From Pseudomonas bubulae (GTDB taxonomy: Bacteria > Pseudomonadota > Gammaproteobacteria > Pseudomonadales > Pseudomonadaceae), in assembly GCF_037023725.1 (NCBI RefSeq), contig NZ_CP146077.1, positions 506,001 to 570,000 on the forward strand: a stretch of DNA of 64,000 nt, given 5' to 3'. The notes under the pieces were generated by a model. That model made no database searches, had not been told where the DNA came from, and saw only the letters and a list, made by a program, of their open reading frames with translations. This document shows, piece after piece, positions 55,628-63,759 of the stretch; position 1 is the stretch's first letter, and every line of letters begins with the position of its first letter. Position numbers and translations under genes: made by a program.

Positions 55628-56812
55628 ATGTGGTACAACGGTTTTCTCGACTTGTCAGCCTGGCAACTGGTGGCAGTCACTCTGTTGATGACCCACGTGA
55701 CCATTATCGGTGTCACGGTTTATCTACACCGCTACTCAGCCCACCGCTCGCTTGAGCTCAATGGTGGCCTGAAACACTTTTTCCGCTTCTGGCTGTGGCT
55801 GACCACCGCGCAGAATACCCGTGAGTGGACAGCCATCCACCGCAAGCACCACGCCAAATGCGAAACCGTCGATGACCCGCACAGCCCGGTTATCAAAGGG
55901 TTATCGACCGTTTTGCGAAAAGGTGCAGAGCTGTATCGTGAAGAAGCGCAAAATCCTGAAACATTGCGTATTTATGGCAAAAACTGCCCTGAAGACTGGA
56001 TTGAGCGAAACCTTTATTCGCGTTACAAAATGCTCGGCGTGGCGCTCATGCTGGTCATCGACCTGTTGCTGTTCGGTGCTATCGGCCTGACTATCTGGGC
56101 CATCCAGATGATGTGGATCCCGGTGTGGGCGGCAGGTGTGGTCAACGGTTTGGGTCACGCGGTGGGTTATCGCAACTTCGAATGCCGCGACGCAGCCACC
56201 AATCTGGTGCCTTGGGGCATCATCATTGGCGGTGAGGAGCTGCACAACAACCACCACACCTACCCCAACTCGGCCAAGATGTCGGTCAAGAAGTGGGAGT
56301 TCGACCTGGGTTGGGCCTGGATCAAGGTCTTCAGCTTTTTGCGCCTGGCCAAGGTTCAGCGTGTTGCGCCTATCGCCCACCGGGTGGAAGGCAAGGGCAA
56401 TCTGGATATGGACACCGCCATGGCGATCCTCAACAACCGTTTCCAGATCATGGCCCAGTACCGCAAGCTGGTGATTGCACCGCTGGTGCAACAAGAGCTG
56501 GCCAAGGTCGATCATTCGGTGCGTCATCAGTTCCGCCGCGCCAAGCGTCTGCTGTCGCGCGAAACCAGCCTGCTTGAAGACCGCCACCATCAGCGTATTG
56601 AAAAGATGCTGGAGCATAGCCACTCACTGAAAGTGATTTACGAGAAGCGGCTGGCCCTGCAACAGATCTGGGTCAAAACCAGCACCAACGGTCACGACAT
56701 GCTGGCGGCGATCAAGGAATGGGTTCACGAGGCAGAAGCCAGCGGGATCCAGTCGCTGCGCGACTTTGCCCACCAGCTCAAGACCTACTCGCTGCGCCCT
56801 GCAGCGGTTTAA
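55628..56812 (+). CDS. desA: Delta-9 fatty acid desaturase DesA
   Basis: This 394-residue integral-membrane di-iron enzyme introduces a cis double bond into membrane fatty acids, keeping the membrane fluid in the cold. The histidine boxes are HRYSAH, HRKHHAKC and HNNHHTYP in order, with about four membrane helices. ATG 55628 (MWYNGFLDLSAWQL) matches the Pseudomonas DesA start; an in-frame ATG at 55583 would add 15 residues. It is divergent from the GGDEF/EAL gene across 149 bp, with an AT-rich TATAGT box near 55514. Confidence 0.93.
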   Translation: MWYNGFLDLSAWQLVAVTLLMTHVTIIGVTVYLHRYSAHRSLELNGGLKHFFRFWLWLTTAQNTREWTAIHRKHHAKCETVDDPHSPVIKGLSTVLRKGAELYREEAQNPETLRIYGKNCPEDWIERNLYSRYKMLGVALMLVIDLLLFGAIGLTIWAIQMMWIPVWAAGVVNGLGHAVGYRNFECRDAATNLVPWGIIIGGEELHNNHHTYPNSAKMSVKKWEFDLGWAWIKVFSFLRLAKVQRVAPIAHRVEGKGNLDMDTAMAILNNRFQIMAQYRKLVIAPLVQQELAKVDHSVRHQFRRAKRLLSRETSLLEDRHHQRIEKMLEHSHSLKVIYEKRLALQQIWVKTSTNGHDMLAAIKEWVHEAEASGIQSLRDFAHQLKTYSLRPAAV

Positions 56813-56821
56813 GAGCAAGCG

Positions 56822-56926
56822 CCCTCACCCCACCCCTCTCCCGGAGGGAGAGGGGGCTGATCTTCAATGTGACGAAAATCCGCTTTTGCCTTTAGTCCCC
56901 TCTCCCTCCGGGAGAGGGTGAGGGGC
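56822..56926 (+). repeat. Inverted repeat of CCCTCTCCC type
   Basis: Two inverted arms, CCCTCTCCCGGAGGGAGAGG at 56835-56854 and CCCTCTCCCTCCGGGAGAGG at 56899-56918, sit between desA and the HDOD gene. Each arm is itself a hairpin. This is a different repeat family from the GTGGGAGCGGGC REPs. The second arm is part of the HDOD coding sequence (see findings). Confidence 0.85.
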
Positions 56927-58133
56927 TCTTGATCAACTGCGAAAGCTGCGACATACCCACCCGCAACAAGCGCGCCGTCTTCCCGCCGGCCACCTCGGCA
57001 ATCCCCTCTTCCGACTCCAGATTGGCCACTTGCGCCGCCAGGTTCATCACCAGCGCTTCTCGCGAGTACACCCCGCCACCCAGGTGATACATCGCCGCAA
57101 TCAACTCCCGCAGCTCCAGCGGCAATCGCCAGCGCGTGCGCAAGGCTGAACCATAGGCTGCGCCAAACTCGGCCAGAGAGGCATCAATAGCCTGGGTATC
57201 CAGCTCCCCACCCGCCTGGCGCCACTCCTGCAAGCAACGCACCAAGGCCAGATCACCCAGGCAGTGCAACAACCCGGCGCAGAAACAACGCTCCTGATCC
57301 AGATTCAACATGCCTGCCAATGTGCGGCCATAGTCTGCCGCACGCTGGGACAACGCCCAGTAACGCTCGGCGTAGTCCGCCAGGCAAGGATCGCTCAACT
57401 GCGCGCTGTACTTGAGAGTAAGCCCCTGGACCAGGTTCACGCTTTGCGCAGGCCCCAGCCGCTGCATGGCTTGCGCAAGGGTCTGGGCCGGGCTCACAAG
57501 GTGCTGCGCCGCACTGTTGGCGGCCGCAATCAGCACCGCCGTAATTTGTGGATCGGTGCGTACTTGCTGCTCAAGCCGTGCCAGGTCCACCCCTTCAGGC
57601 GTGAGGCTGCCCTTGAGCGCCGATTGCGCATCCACTCTTAGCGGCGCGCCATCGGAAGACGCGCGGCGCTGCTCCAGAAAACGCTTGAGGGTCATGCCTG
57701 GCGCCAGTGCCGGTACGTCACACGAAATCTCTTGCCCCGCCGAGAGCAGCAGGCTCTTGAGGCGCCTGGTCAGGCCGGCAATATCCAAGGGTGTGGTCAG
57801 ATAAGCCGTTGGCGCCAGCGGCAAGGCTTCGCGCACACTGGCGCTGTCATTACGTGCACTCAACAAAATAAATGGCTGCGCTGCAACCGCGCGGCGTTGG
57901 CGCACAGTGCGCAACAGATCCAGACCACCTACACCCGGCAGCTCACGGTCAGCAATCACCAGGCCATAAGTTTTCCTGCCCAACTGCGCAAGCGCCTGCT
58001 GACCGTCGCCACAGACATCCAGTTGAGCGTCGCAACGTACCGTCAGCACCACTTGCTTGAGCAAATCCCGAGTCCAGGGATCGGCCTCGGCAATCAATAC
58101 AGTGGGTGCTGCCATTAAATCTACAACCGTCAT
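56892..58133 (-). CDS. HDOD-domain protein with pseudo-receiver
   Basis: This 413-residue cytoplasmic protein has an N-terminal receiver-like domain (about 10-130) and a C-terminal HDOD domain (about 165-370, PEGVDLARLEQQVRTDPQI and LHCLGDLALV). The receiver keeps the acceptor Asp in VIADRELPG and Ser in LLSARND but lacks the conserved Lys (AYLTTPLD), so phospho-signalling is doubtful. HDOD proteins regulate cell-cycle or c-di-GMP-linked processes. GGGGAG lies 8 bp before the ATG. The last 11 residues (SPSPSPGGRGD) come from the adjacent repeat. Confidence 0.88.
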   Translation of the reverse strand: MTVVDLMAAPTVLIAEADPWTRDLLKQVVLTVRCDAQLDVCGDGQQALAQLGRKTYGLVIADRELPGVGGLDLLRTVRQRRAVAAQPFILLSARNDSASVREALPLAPTAYLTTPLDIAGLTRRLKSLLLSAGQEISCDVPALAPGMTLKRFLEQRRASSDGAPLRVDAQSALKGSLTPEGVDLARLEQQVRTDPQITAVLIAAANSAAQHLVSPAQTLAQAMQRLGPAQSVNLVQGLTLKYSAQLSDPCLADYAERYWALSQRAADYGRTLAGMLNLDQERCFCAGLLHCLGDLALVRCLQEWRQAGGELDTQAIDASLAEFGAAYGSALRTRWRLPLELRELIAAMYHLGGGVYSREALVMNLAAQVANLESEEGIAEVAGGKTARLLRVGMSQLSQLIKSPSPSPGGRGD

Positions 58134-58221
58134 CCAGTTTGCTCCCCGTGCGATACAGGCACCTTAGTCAAAGGGCGCACGCGGATACAGGCCAAAACAC
58201 CCAAATAGACGCTTCAGACGC

Positions 58222-58247
58222 AAAAAAACCGCCGAAGCGGTTTTTTT
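58222..58247. terminator. Two-way terminator after gabT
   Basis: A7 CCGC CGAA GCGG T7 forms a tight stem-loop with A and T runs on both sides, so it works both ways. It is the terminator of gabT (31 bp past the stop) and lies 88 bp upstream of the HDOD start. Confidence 0.9.
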
Positions 58248-58278
58248 GTCTATCAGGTCACACCGTCAGGTGCGCAGC

Positions 58279-59562
58279 TCACGCCAGTTCAGCGAAGCAC
58301 TCCTCGATGATGGCCAGACCTTTGTCCAATTGCTCGTTAGGCGAGGTCAGCGGTACCAGTACGCGCAGGACGTTGCCGTAAGTGCCGCACGACAGCAGGA
58401 TCAGACCCTTGTCGCGAGCCTTGGCAACCACTTGTGCCACTGCCGTCGGATTTGGCTTGTGCGAATCGCCGCCTTCGAACAGCTCGACCGCGATCATCGC
58501 GCCCAACGCACGCACATCACCGATCACCGGGTGCTTGGCCTGGATAGCCTTGAGGCCGGTTACCAGGCGCTCGCCGACTTCCTTGCAACGGTCCAGCAGA
58601 TGCTCTTCTTCAAACACATCCAGTACCGCCAGCGCTGCTGCGCAAGCAATCGGGCTACCGGCATAGGTGCCGCCCAGACCGCCTGGAGCGATGGCGTCCA
58701 TGTACTCGGCCTTGCCGCACACACCGGCCAGCGGGAAGCCGCCAGCGATGGACTTGGCGAAAGTGGTCAGGTCGGCCGTTACGCCCATCTGTTCCATAGC
58801 GAAGAACGTGCCGGTACGGCCAGCGCCGGTTTGCACTTCATCCGCGATCAGCAGGATGCCGTGCTTGTCGCACAGCTCGCGCAGACGGGCCATGAACGCT
58901 TTCGGCGCCACATAGAAACCACCTTCGCCCTGTACCGGCTCGATGATGATGGCAGCGATGTCTTTAGGCTCGGCGTCGTTCTTGAAAATGCGCTCGATGC
59001 TGGCGATGGAGTCATCCACGCTCACGCCATGCAGTTCGCACGGGTACAGCGCGCGGAAGATACCGCCTGGCATCAGACCCATGCCTGCCGAGTACGGTAC
59101 GACTTTCCCGGTCAGGCCCAGGGTCATCATGGTACGGCCATGGTATGCGCCAGTGAAGGCGATCACGCCGGCACGGCCAGTTGCGGCACGAGCGATTTTC
59201 ACGGCGTTTTCAACGGCTTCGGAACCGGTGGTGACCAACAGGGTTTTCTTGTCGAAATTGCCCGGGACCTTGGCGTTGATCTTTTCGCACAGCTCGACGT
59301 AAGGCTCGTAAGCCAGTACCTGGAAGCAGGTGTGGGTCAGCTTGGTCAGTTGCTCTTGAACGGCGGCAATGATTTTCGGGTGCAGGTGACCGGTGTTCAG
59401 TACCGCGATACCGCCGGCGAAGTCGATGAACTCGCGGCCTTCAACGTCGGTAACGGTGGCGTTAATCGCCGATTCGGCGAAAATCGGGTGGATCTGGCCA
59501 ACACCGCGCGGAACAGCGGCTTCACGGCGTTTCATCAGGGATGCGTTGGTCTTGTTGCTCAT
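58279..59562 (-). CDS. gabT: 4-aminobutyrate aminotransferase GabT
   Basis: This 427-residue PLP enzyme moves the amino group of GABA to 2-oxoglutarate, giving succinate semialdehyde. The aminotransferase class III motif LLIADEVQTGAGRTG and the PLP Lys region TTFAKSIAGGFPLAG (about residue 267) are clear. GAGGAAC lies 6 bp before the ATG. It follows gabD on the same strand with 177 bp between, so one unit is possible with some separation. It ends at a strong terminator. Confidence 0.96.
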   Translation of the reverse strand: MSNKTNASLMKRREAAVPRGVGQIHPIFAESAINATVTDVEGREFIDFAGGIAVLNTGHLHPKIIAAVQEQLTKLTHTCFQVLAYEPYVELCEKINAKVPGNFDKKTLLVTTGSEAVENAVKIARAATGRAGVIAFTGAYHGRTMMTLGLTGKVVPYSAGMGLMPGGIFRALYPCELHGVSVDDSIASIERIFKNDAEPKDIAAIIIEPVQGEGGFYVAPKAFMARLRELCDKHGILLIADEVQTGAGRTGTFFAMEQMGVTADLTTFAKSIAGGFPLAGVCGKAEYMDAIAPGGLGGTYAGSPIACAAALAVLDVFEEEHLLDRCKEVGERLVTGLKAIQAKHPVIGDVRALGAMIAVELFEGGDSHKPNPTAVAQVVAKARDKGLILLSCGTYGNVLRVLVPLTSPNEQLDKGLAIIEECFAELA

Positions 59563-59739
59563 GGTGTTCCTCATTCGCCGCTGATCAAGCAGCGTGGTTC
59601 AAGGCTGACGCGCCAGGCAGACACCCATGCCAGCATGCGATGATCGACTGGCATGGCGCTCCCGGCCACAAAAATTAACAGTTTGAAACGCAGGGGAAGC
59701 ATCGCTCTCGTGCCCCCTCTGCTTGAACCACCCGCCGGG

Positions 59740-61182
59740 TTAGATGCCCAGGCAGAGATATTTGATTTCCAGGTAGTCTTCGATGCCGTACTTGGAGCCT
59801 TCACGGCCCAGGCCAGAAGCCTTGATCCCGCCAAACGGCGCGACTTCGTTGGAGATCAGGCCAGTGTTGACGCCCACCATGCCGTACTCCAGGGCTTCAG
59901 CCACACGGAATACACGGCTCAGGTCGCGGGCATAGAAGTACGACGCCAGGCCGAACTCCGTATCGTTGGCCATCGCGATCACTTCAGCTTCGTCCTTGAA
60001 ACGGAACAGCGGCGCCAGCGGGCCGAAGGTTTCTTCCTTCGCCACAGCGGCGTTTTTCGGCACGTTCACCAAAATGGTCGGCTCGAAGAAGCTGCCTTCC
60101 AGGCTGTTGCCGCCGGTCAGCAGGGTCGCGCCCTTGCTCAGTGCGTCAGCGATGTGCTCCTTGACCTTGGCCACGGCCTTGTCATCGATCAGGGGGCCTG
60201 TGGTGGTGCCTTCGTTCAGACCATTGCCGATCTTGAGCTTGGCCACCGCTACTTTCAGTTTTTCTGCGAATGCGTCGTAGACCGAGTCCTGAATGTACAG
60301 GCGGTTGGCACATACGCAGGTCTGACCGTTGTTGCGGTATTTGGAGATGATCGCGCCTTCTACGGCTTTATCCAGGTCCGCATCGTCGAACACGATAAAA
60401 GGTGCGTTGCCGCCCAGCTCCAGCGACACTTTCTTGATGTCCTTGGCGCATTCGGCCATCAACTGGCGACCGATTTCGGTCGAGCCGGTGAAGGACAGCT
60501 TGCGCACGATCGGGTTGCTGGTCAGCTCGCCACCGATATCGCCGGCACTGCCGGTTACAACGCTCAACACGCCTTTAGGGATGCCGGCACGGTGTGCCAG
60601 CTCAACCAGGGCCAGGGCCGAGAACGGGGTTTGCGAAGCTGGCTTGATCACCATGGTGCAACCGGCGGCCAGGGCCGGGCCGGCTTTACGGGTGATCATG
60701 GCTGCCGGGAAGTTCCACGGGGTAATAGCAGCGGTCACGCCGATCGGTTGTTTGATCACGATCAGACGTTTGTCCGGCTGGTGGCCCGGGATCACGTCGC
60801 CATAAATACGCTTGGCTTCTTCAGCAAACCACTCGATAAACGAAGCAGCGTAAACGATTTCGCCCTTGGCTTCGGCCAGTGGCTTGCCCTGCTCCAGGGT
60901 CATCAGGCGGCCGAGGTCGTCCTGGTTTTCGATCAGCAGCTCAAACCAGCGACGCAGCTTGGTTGCACGCTCTTTGGCGGTCAGGGCACGCCAGGCTGGC
61001 AACGCTTTGTCTGCGGCTTCAATGGCACGACGGGTTTCAACCGCGCCCATCTTTGGCACTGTGCCGATGATTTCACCGGTAGCCGGGTTGTTGACCTTGA
61101 TGGTCTGGCCACCGTCCGCATCAACCCAGGCACCATCGATATAGGCTTGCTGGCGGAACAACTGTGCGTCTTTGAGCTGCAT
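59740..61182 (-). CDS. gabD: Succinate-semialdehyde dehydrogenase GabD
   Basis: This 480-residue NADP-dependent aldehyde dehydrogenase oxidises succinate semialdehyde to succinate, completing GABA use with gabT. The catalytic Glu is in LELGGNAPF, the Cys in NNGQTCVCANR and the NAD-binding SFTGSTEIG are present. The start at 61182 has AAGGAAA 7 bp upstream. It lies upstream of gabT as first gene. Confidence 0.96.
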   Translation of the reverse strand: MQLKDAQLFRQQAYIDGAWVDADGGQTIKVNNPATGEIIGTVPKMGAVETRRAIEAADKALPAWRALTAKERATKLRRWFELLIENQDDLGRLMTLEQGKPLAEAKGEIVYAASFIEWFAEEAKRIYGDVIPGHQPDKRLIVIKQPIGVTAAITPWNFPAAMITRKAGPALAAGCTMVIKPASQTPFSALALVELAHRAGIPKGVLSVVTGSAGDIGGELTSNPIVRKLSFTGSTEIGRQLMAECAKDIKKVSLELGGNAPFIVFDDADLDKAVEGAIISKYRNNGQTCVCANRLYIQDSVYDAFAEKLKVAVAKLKIGNGLNEGTTTGPLIDDKAVAKVKEHIADALSKGATLLTGGNSLEGSFFEPTILVNVPKNAAVAKEETFGPLAPLFRFKDEAEVIAMANDTEFGLASYFYARDLSRVFRVAEALEYGMVGVNTGLISNEVAPFGGIKASGLGREGSKYGIEDYLEIKYLCLGI

Positions 61183-61529
61183 GTGGGCTTTCCTTAACAG
61201 CACCGCGCAGGCGCGGAGCGAATTATTAAAGTAGAAAGGCGCCGTGGAAGGCTGCCGTCAGGAAGTCATTCACTGCCAAAGTATCTAAATGACGCACAAA
61301 GAACATGCCGTGCGATTCAGCACCCAGACAAGAGCGTTTGAAATCTCAAACGAATCCTAGGGATAAAGGGGGTAAAGGACAATAGCCTGTTCGAAAAAAA
61401 GAACAAGCTGCCAGACTTCACCGTTTTATCGCCCGGCCCCCATTAATAGCCCATAACGCGTAAGGAAACACCTCACGAATCAGCGGCATGGACGACTGAC
61501 ACGCAGATGAGTATGATGGCGGCCGCGTC
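61183..61529. other. Intergenic region between gabD and tRNA-Arg
   Basis: This 347 bp region holds the gabD promoter (leftward) and the tRNA promoter (rightward). An AT-rich stretch lies near 61180-61230. I looked for a sigma-54 -24/-12 pair on the gabD side and found none convincing. No gene is seen. Confidence 0.45.
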
Positions 61530-61606
61530 GCACCAGTAGCTCAGCTGGATAGAGTACTGCCCTCCGAAGGCAGGGGTCGTGGGTTCGAATCCCGCCTGGT
61601 GCACCA
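61530..61606 (+). tRNA. tRNA-Arg (anticodon CCG)
   Basis: A 77-base cloverleaf starts GCACCAG and ends CTGGTGC-ACCA, with the CCA encoded. The anticodon loop CTCCGAA in stem CTGCC/GGCAG gives CCG, reading CGG codons. The T-loop GTTCGAATC and D-arm GCTCAGCTGGATAGAGT are normal. Confidence 0.97.
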
Positions 61607-61612
61607 TTCTTT

Positions 61613-61636
61613 TTCCCTTGCTCAAGGGAATCGCGT
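61613..61636 (+). repeat. Hairpin downstream of tRNA-Arg (copy 1)
   Basis: TTCCCTTG CT CAAGGGAA is a perfect 8-bp inverted repeat with a 2-base loop, followed by TCGCGT. A nearly identical block follows tRNA-Ser (61904-61927). Confidence 0.8.
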
Positions 61637-61790
61637 CAAAACCCTGTAACCAACAGCATTTTGCCTCCCACCGAGAACCCGGTGAGCGATCGCACGCCTG
61701 TTTTTTGAGCTTTTCTGCGCAAAACGCAGATCCGGTTAAATTTTCTATGGGCAACTGACGAAAGGCTGGTTACTATACGCGGCGTTTCGC

Positions 61791-61881
61791 GGAGAGCTGG
61801 CCGAGTGGCCGAAGGCGCTCCCCTGCTAAGGGAGTACACCTCAAAAGGGTGTCGGGGGTTCGAATCCCCCGTTCTCCGCCA
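61791..61881 (+). tRNA. tRNA-Ser (anticodon GCT)
   Basis: A 91-base class II tRNA with GGAGAGC / GTTCTCC acceptor stem and encoded CCA. The anticodon loop CTGCTAA in stem CTCCC/GGGAG gives GCT, reading AGC and AGT serine codons. The long variable arm (TACACCTCAAAAGGGTGTC) is typical of tRNA-Ser. Confidence 0.96.
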
Positions 61882-61903
61882 TTATTTGTGGCACCTGAAT
61901 GCG

Positions 61904-61927
61904 TTCCCTTGTTCAAGGGAACCGCGT
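61904..61927 (+). repeat. Hairpin downstream of tRNA-Ser (copy 2)
   Basis: TTCCCTTG TT CAAGGGAA, followed by CCGCGT, differs from copy 1 by two bases. The stem is perfect. It lies 22 bases after the tRNA 3' end, against 6 bases for copy 1. Confidence 0.8.
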
Positions 61928-61990
61928 TTTCCCCCCTACCCAATCAAACCCGATGTGCACCTGCGCAAGGTTTTGTCGCGTCCGCAGAAA

Positions 61991-62083
61991 ACTGTGGGAG
62001 CGGGCTTGCTCTCGACTCAAGCGGCGCGGTCGTCCTGCCAGACCGCATTGATGCCATCGCGGGCAAGCCACACTCCCACAAGA
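61991..62083 (+). repeat. REP pair
   Basis: ACTGTGGGAGCGGGCTTGCT at 61991-62010 faces ATCGCGGGCAAGCCACACTC at 62056-62075. The second arm is degenerate. Same family as the other REPs. Confidence 0.8.
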
Positions 62084-62149
62084 CTTGTCGACCGCTATAA
62101 CTCAATGCTCACCCCAGCAAGAGTCGTTGCGCCATCGGGTTCAATCGTT

Positions 62150-62168
62150 AATGATACGGCTTCTCATT
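62150..62168 (+). promoter_or_regulatory. Fur box before fecI
   Basis: AATGATACGGCTTCTCATT is a 19-bp near-palindrome with both half-sites of the Pseudomonas Fur consensus (AATGATAAT / TTCTCATT type). It ends 19 bp before the fecI start. Fur-Fe(II) would repress the cell-surface signalling genes when iron is plentiful, in line with other FecI loci. Confidence 0.65.
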
Positions 62169-62187
62169 AACGCCTGAGCCCTGCTCC

Positions 62188-62706
62188 ATGCCCTCGCCTT
62201 CACCCTCCAGCCTGCTGGCCAGTTTTCAGGAGCACTACGACGATCTGTTGTCGTTCCTGACCCGGCGCCTGCGTGACCGGCATCGGGCAGCGGATGTGGC
62301 GCAGGAAACCTGGATCAAGCTGGCAAAAATCGACCCCGAGGCGGTCACGGTACTTAATGACCGGCACTTTATTTTCAAGGTGGCGGGCAACCTGGCCATC
62401 GATGCCTTGCGCGTGGATCAGCGCCAGACACGCAACCTGAGCGGCGAACCGCCTTCACTGCAAATCGCTGATCCGGGGCTGCCGCCCGAAGGTCTGCTGC
62501 TGGCCACCGAGCGCATCGGCATTCTGGATGAGGCGCTGCAACAACTGTCGCCCAATGCCCGCCAGGCGTTACTGCTGAGTCGCATCGACGGCATGACCCA
62601 AGCCCAGATCGCCGTCGAACTGGGCGTGTCGCCAAGTATGGTGGCAAAATACATTGGCCAGGCCTTGCGCCACTGCCGTGACTGGCTAAAAGACAACCAT
62701 GCCTGA
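62188..62706 (+). CDS. fecI: FecI-type ECF sigma factor
   Basis: This 172-residue iron-starvation sigma factor has region 2 (about 10-75, LLSFLTRRLRDRHRAADVAQETWIKL) and region 4 (about 110-165, helix-turn-helix at MTQAQIAVELGVSPSMVAKYI). It directs transcription of the adjacent siderophore receptor when the receptor binds its ligand. It overlaps fecR by 8 bp. No strong Shine-Dalgarno is seen before the ATG. Confidence 0.93.
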   Translation: MPSPSPSSLLASFQEHYDDLLSFLTRRLRDRHRAADVAQETWIKLAKIDPEAVTVLNDRHFIFKVAGNLAIDALRVDQRQTRNLSGEPPSLQIADPGLPPEGLLLATERIGILDEALQQLSPNARQALLLSRIDGMTQAQIAVELGVSPSMVAKYIGQALRHCRDWLKDNHA

Positions 62707-63643
62707 GCGTGCCGTGATGCCTTCAACGCCCTCCCCTGACGATCTCGACGATCAGGCCATCGACTGGCAGACCCTGCTGCACTCGGGCGAAGCCAGCGCA
62801 CGCCAGCGCCTGGACTATCAGCGCTGGCAACAGTTGAGCCCGGCGCACAAAACCGCGGCCCAAGAGGCCGAAGCGCTATGGGCGGATATCGGTCTGACCG
62901 AAAGCGCCGAGCAACATCGCGCAAGACCGCGCCGCCGGGCTTATCGCTGGGCCAACGGGCTGGCGGCGGGGTTGGTACTGGCCGTACTCGGGTATGGCGC
63001 TACGGACTATGTACCAAGCTGGTCCGACACTCATCACACCGGGGTCGGTCAGCGCCAGCAATGGCTGTTGAGCGATGGCACGCGTGTCACGTTGAACAGC
63101 GCCACGGCGTTGTCGGTCGACTTCACGGGCAATCAACGTAGCGTCATCTTGCGCAAGGGCGAAGCCCTGTTCGAGTTGGCCGATGACCCGTCGCGCCCCT
63201 TTATCGTCCAGGCCGGGCAAGACCGGGTGGCGGCTAAAAACGGGGCCTTCAGCGTGCGCCGCGATGCAGTTCAGACCCGTGTACTGGTCGCCTCGGGCGC
63301 GGTGCAAGTGCAGCACCAGACGCAAACCCTGGAGCTGCAACCCAACCAGCAGGCACTGTATCAACCAGGCCAGGCTGTCGCCGAGCGCCAGCAGGTTGAT
63401 GCCAATGCCCTCACCGCCTGGCACCGCGGCAAGCTGATCTTCAACCGCAAACCCCTGCAGGACGTACTCGCCGAACTGGAGCGCTATCAATACGGCCGTA
63501 TCGTGCTGCCCGATGCAACACTCGGCGCCATGCAGATCAGCGGCGTGTTCGACCTCAACGATCCACAGAACCTGCTGCATACCCTGGAACAGCGTTACGG
63601 CCTCAACATCACCTACCTGCCCTTTGTGGCGTGGGTGCACTGA
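62699..63643 (+). CDS. fecR: FecR-type sigma regulator
   Basis: This 314-residue inner-membrane anti-sigma or sigma-activating protein has an N-terminal cytoplasmic DUF4880-like region (about 1-75, IDWQTLLHSGEASARQRLDYQRW), one membrane helix (about 83-102, NGLAAGLVLAVLGYG) and a periplasmic FecR domain (about 120-240, WLLSDGTRVTLNSATALSV). It relays the signal from the receptor to FecI. Its ATG overlaps the fecI stop region by 8 bp. Confidence 0.93.
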   Translation: MPERAVMPSTPSPDDLDDQAIDWQTLLHSGEASARQRLDYQRWQQLSPAHKTAAQEAEALWADIGLTESAEQHRARPRRRAYRWANGLAAGLVLAVLGYGATDYVPSWSDTHHTGVGQRQQWLLSDGTRVTLNSATALSVDFTGNQRSVILRKGEALFELADDPSRPFIVQAGQDRVAAKNGAFSVRRDAVQTRVLVASGAVQVQHQTQTLELQPNQQALYQPGQAVAERQQVDANALTAWHRGKLIFNRKPLQDVLAELERYQYGRIVLPDATLGAMQISGVFDLNDPQNLLHTLEQRYGLNITYLPFVAWVH

Positions 63644-63759
63644 AAATAATTTCGCACAGGCACTGCAAGATCCTGTCGGGCATATCGTCGTAGTAAGACC
63701 AGGAACGAATCCGTTCCCATTCGCGATATAAAAAACCTCGAACAAGGATCAAAAACGCA

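Larger units (their letters stand above)
61882..62187. other. Intergenic region between tRNA-Ser and fecI
   Basis: This 306 bp gap holds the second tRNA hairpin, a REP pair and a Fur-box-like site just before fecI, all listed separately. Nothing else was recognised. Confidence 0.7.

Noticed and set aside
59653..61197. 514-codon frame opposite gabD and a similar one opposite gabT (58246-59643)
   Set aside because: Both are antisense shadows of highly conserved GC-biased enzymes.
61530..61881. tRNA genes as integration sites of a genomic island
   Set aside because: No integrase, no repeated tRNA 3' end and no change of gene type follow; only the shared hairpin was notable.
63644..63759. FecI-type promoter before the TonB receptor
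   Set aside because: CGTC occurs near 63685, but I could not find a matching -35 at proper spacing, so no site is claimed.
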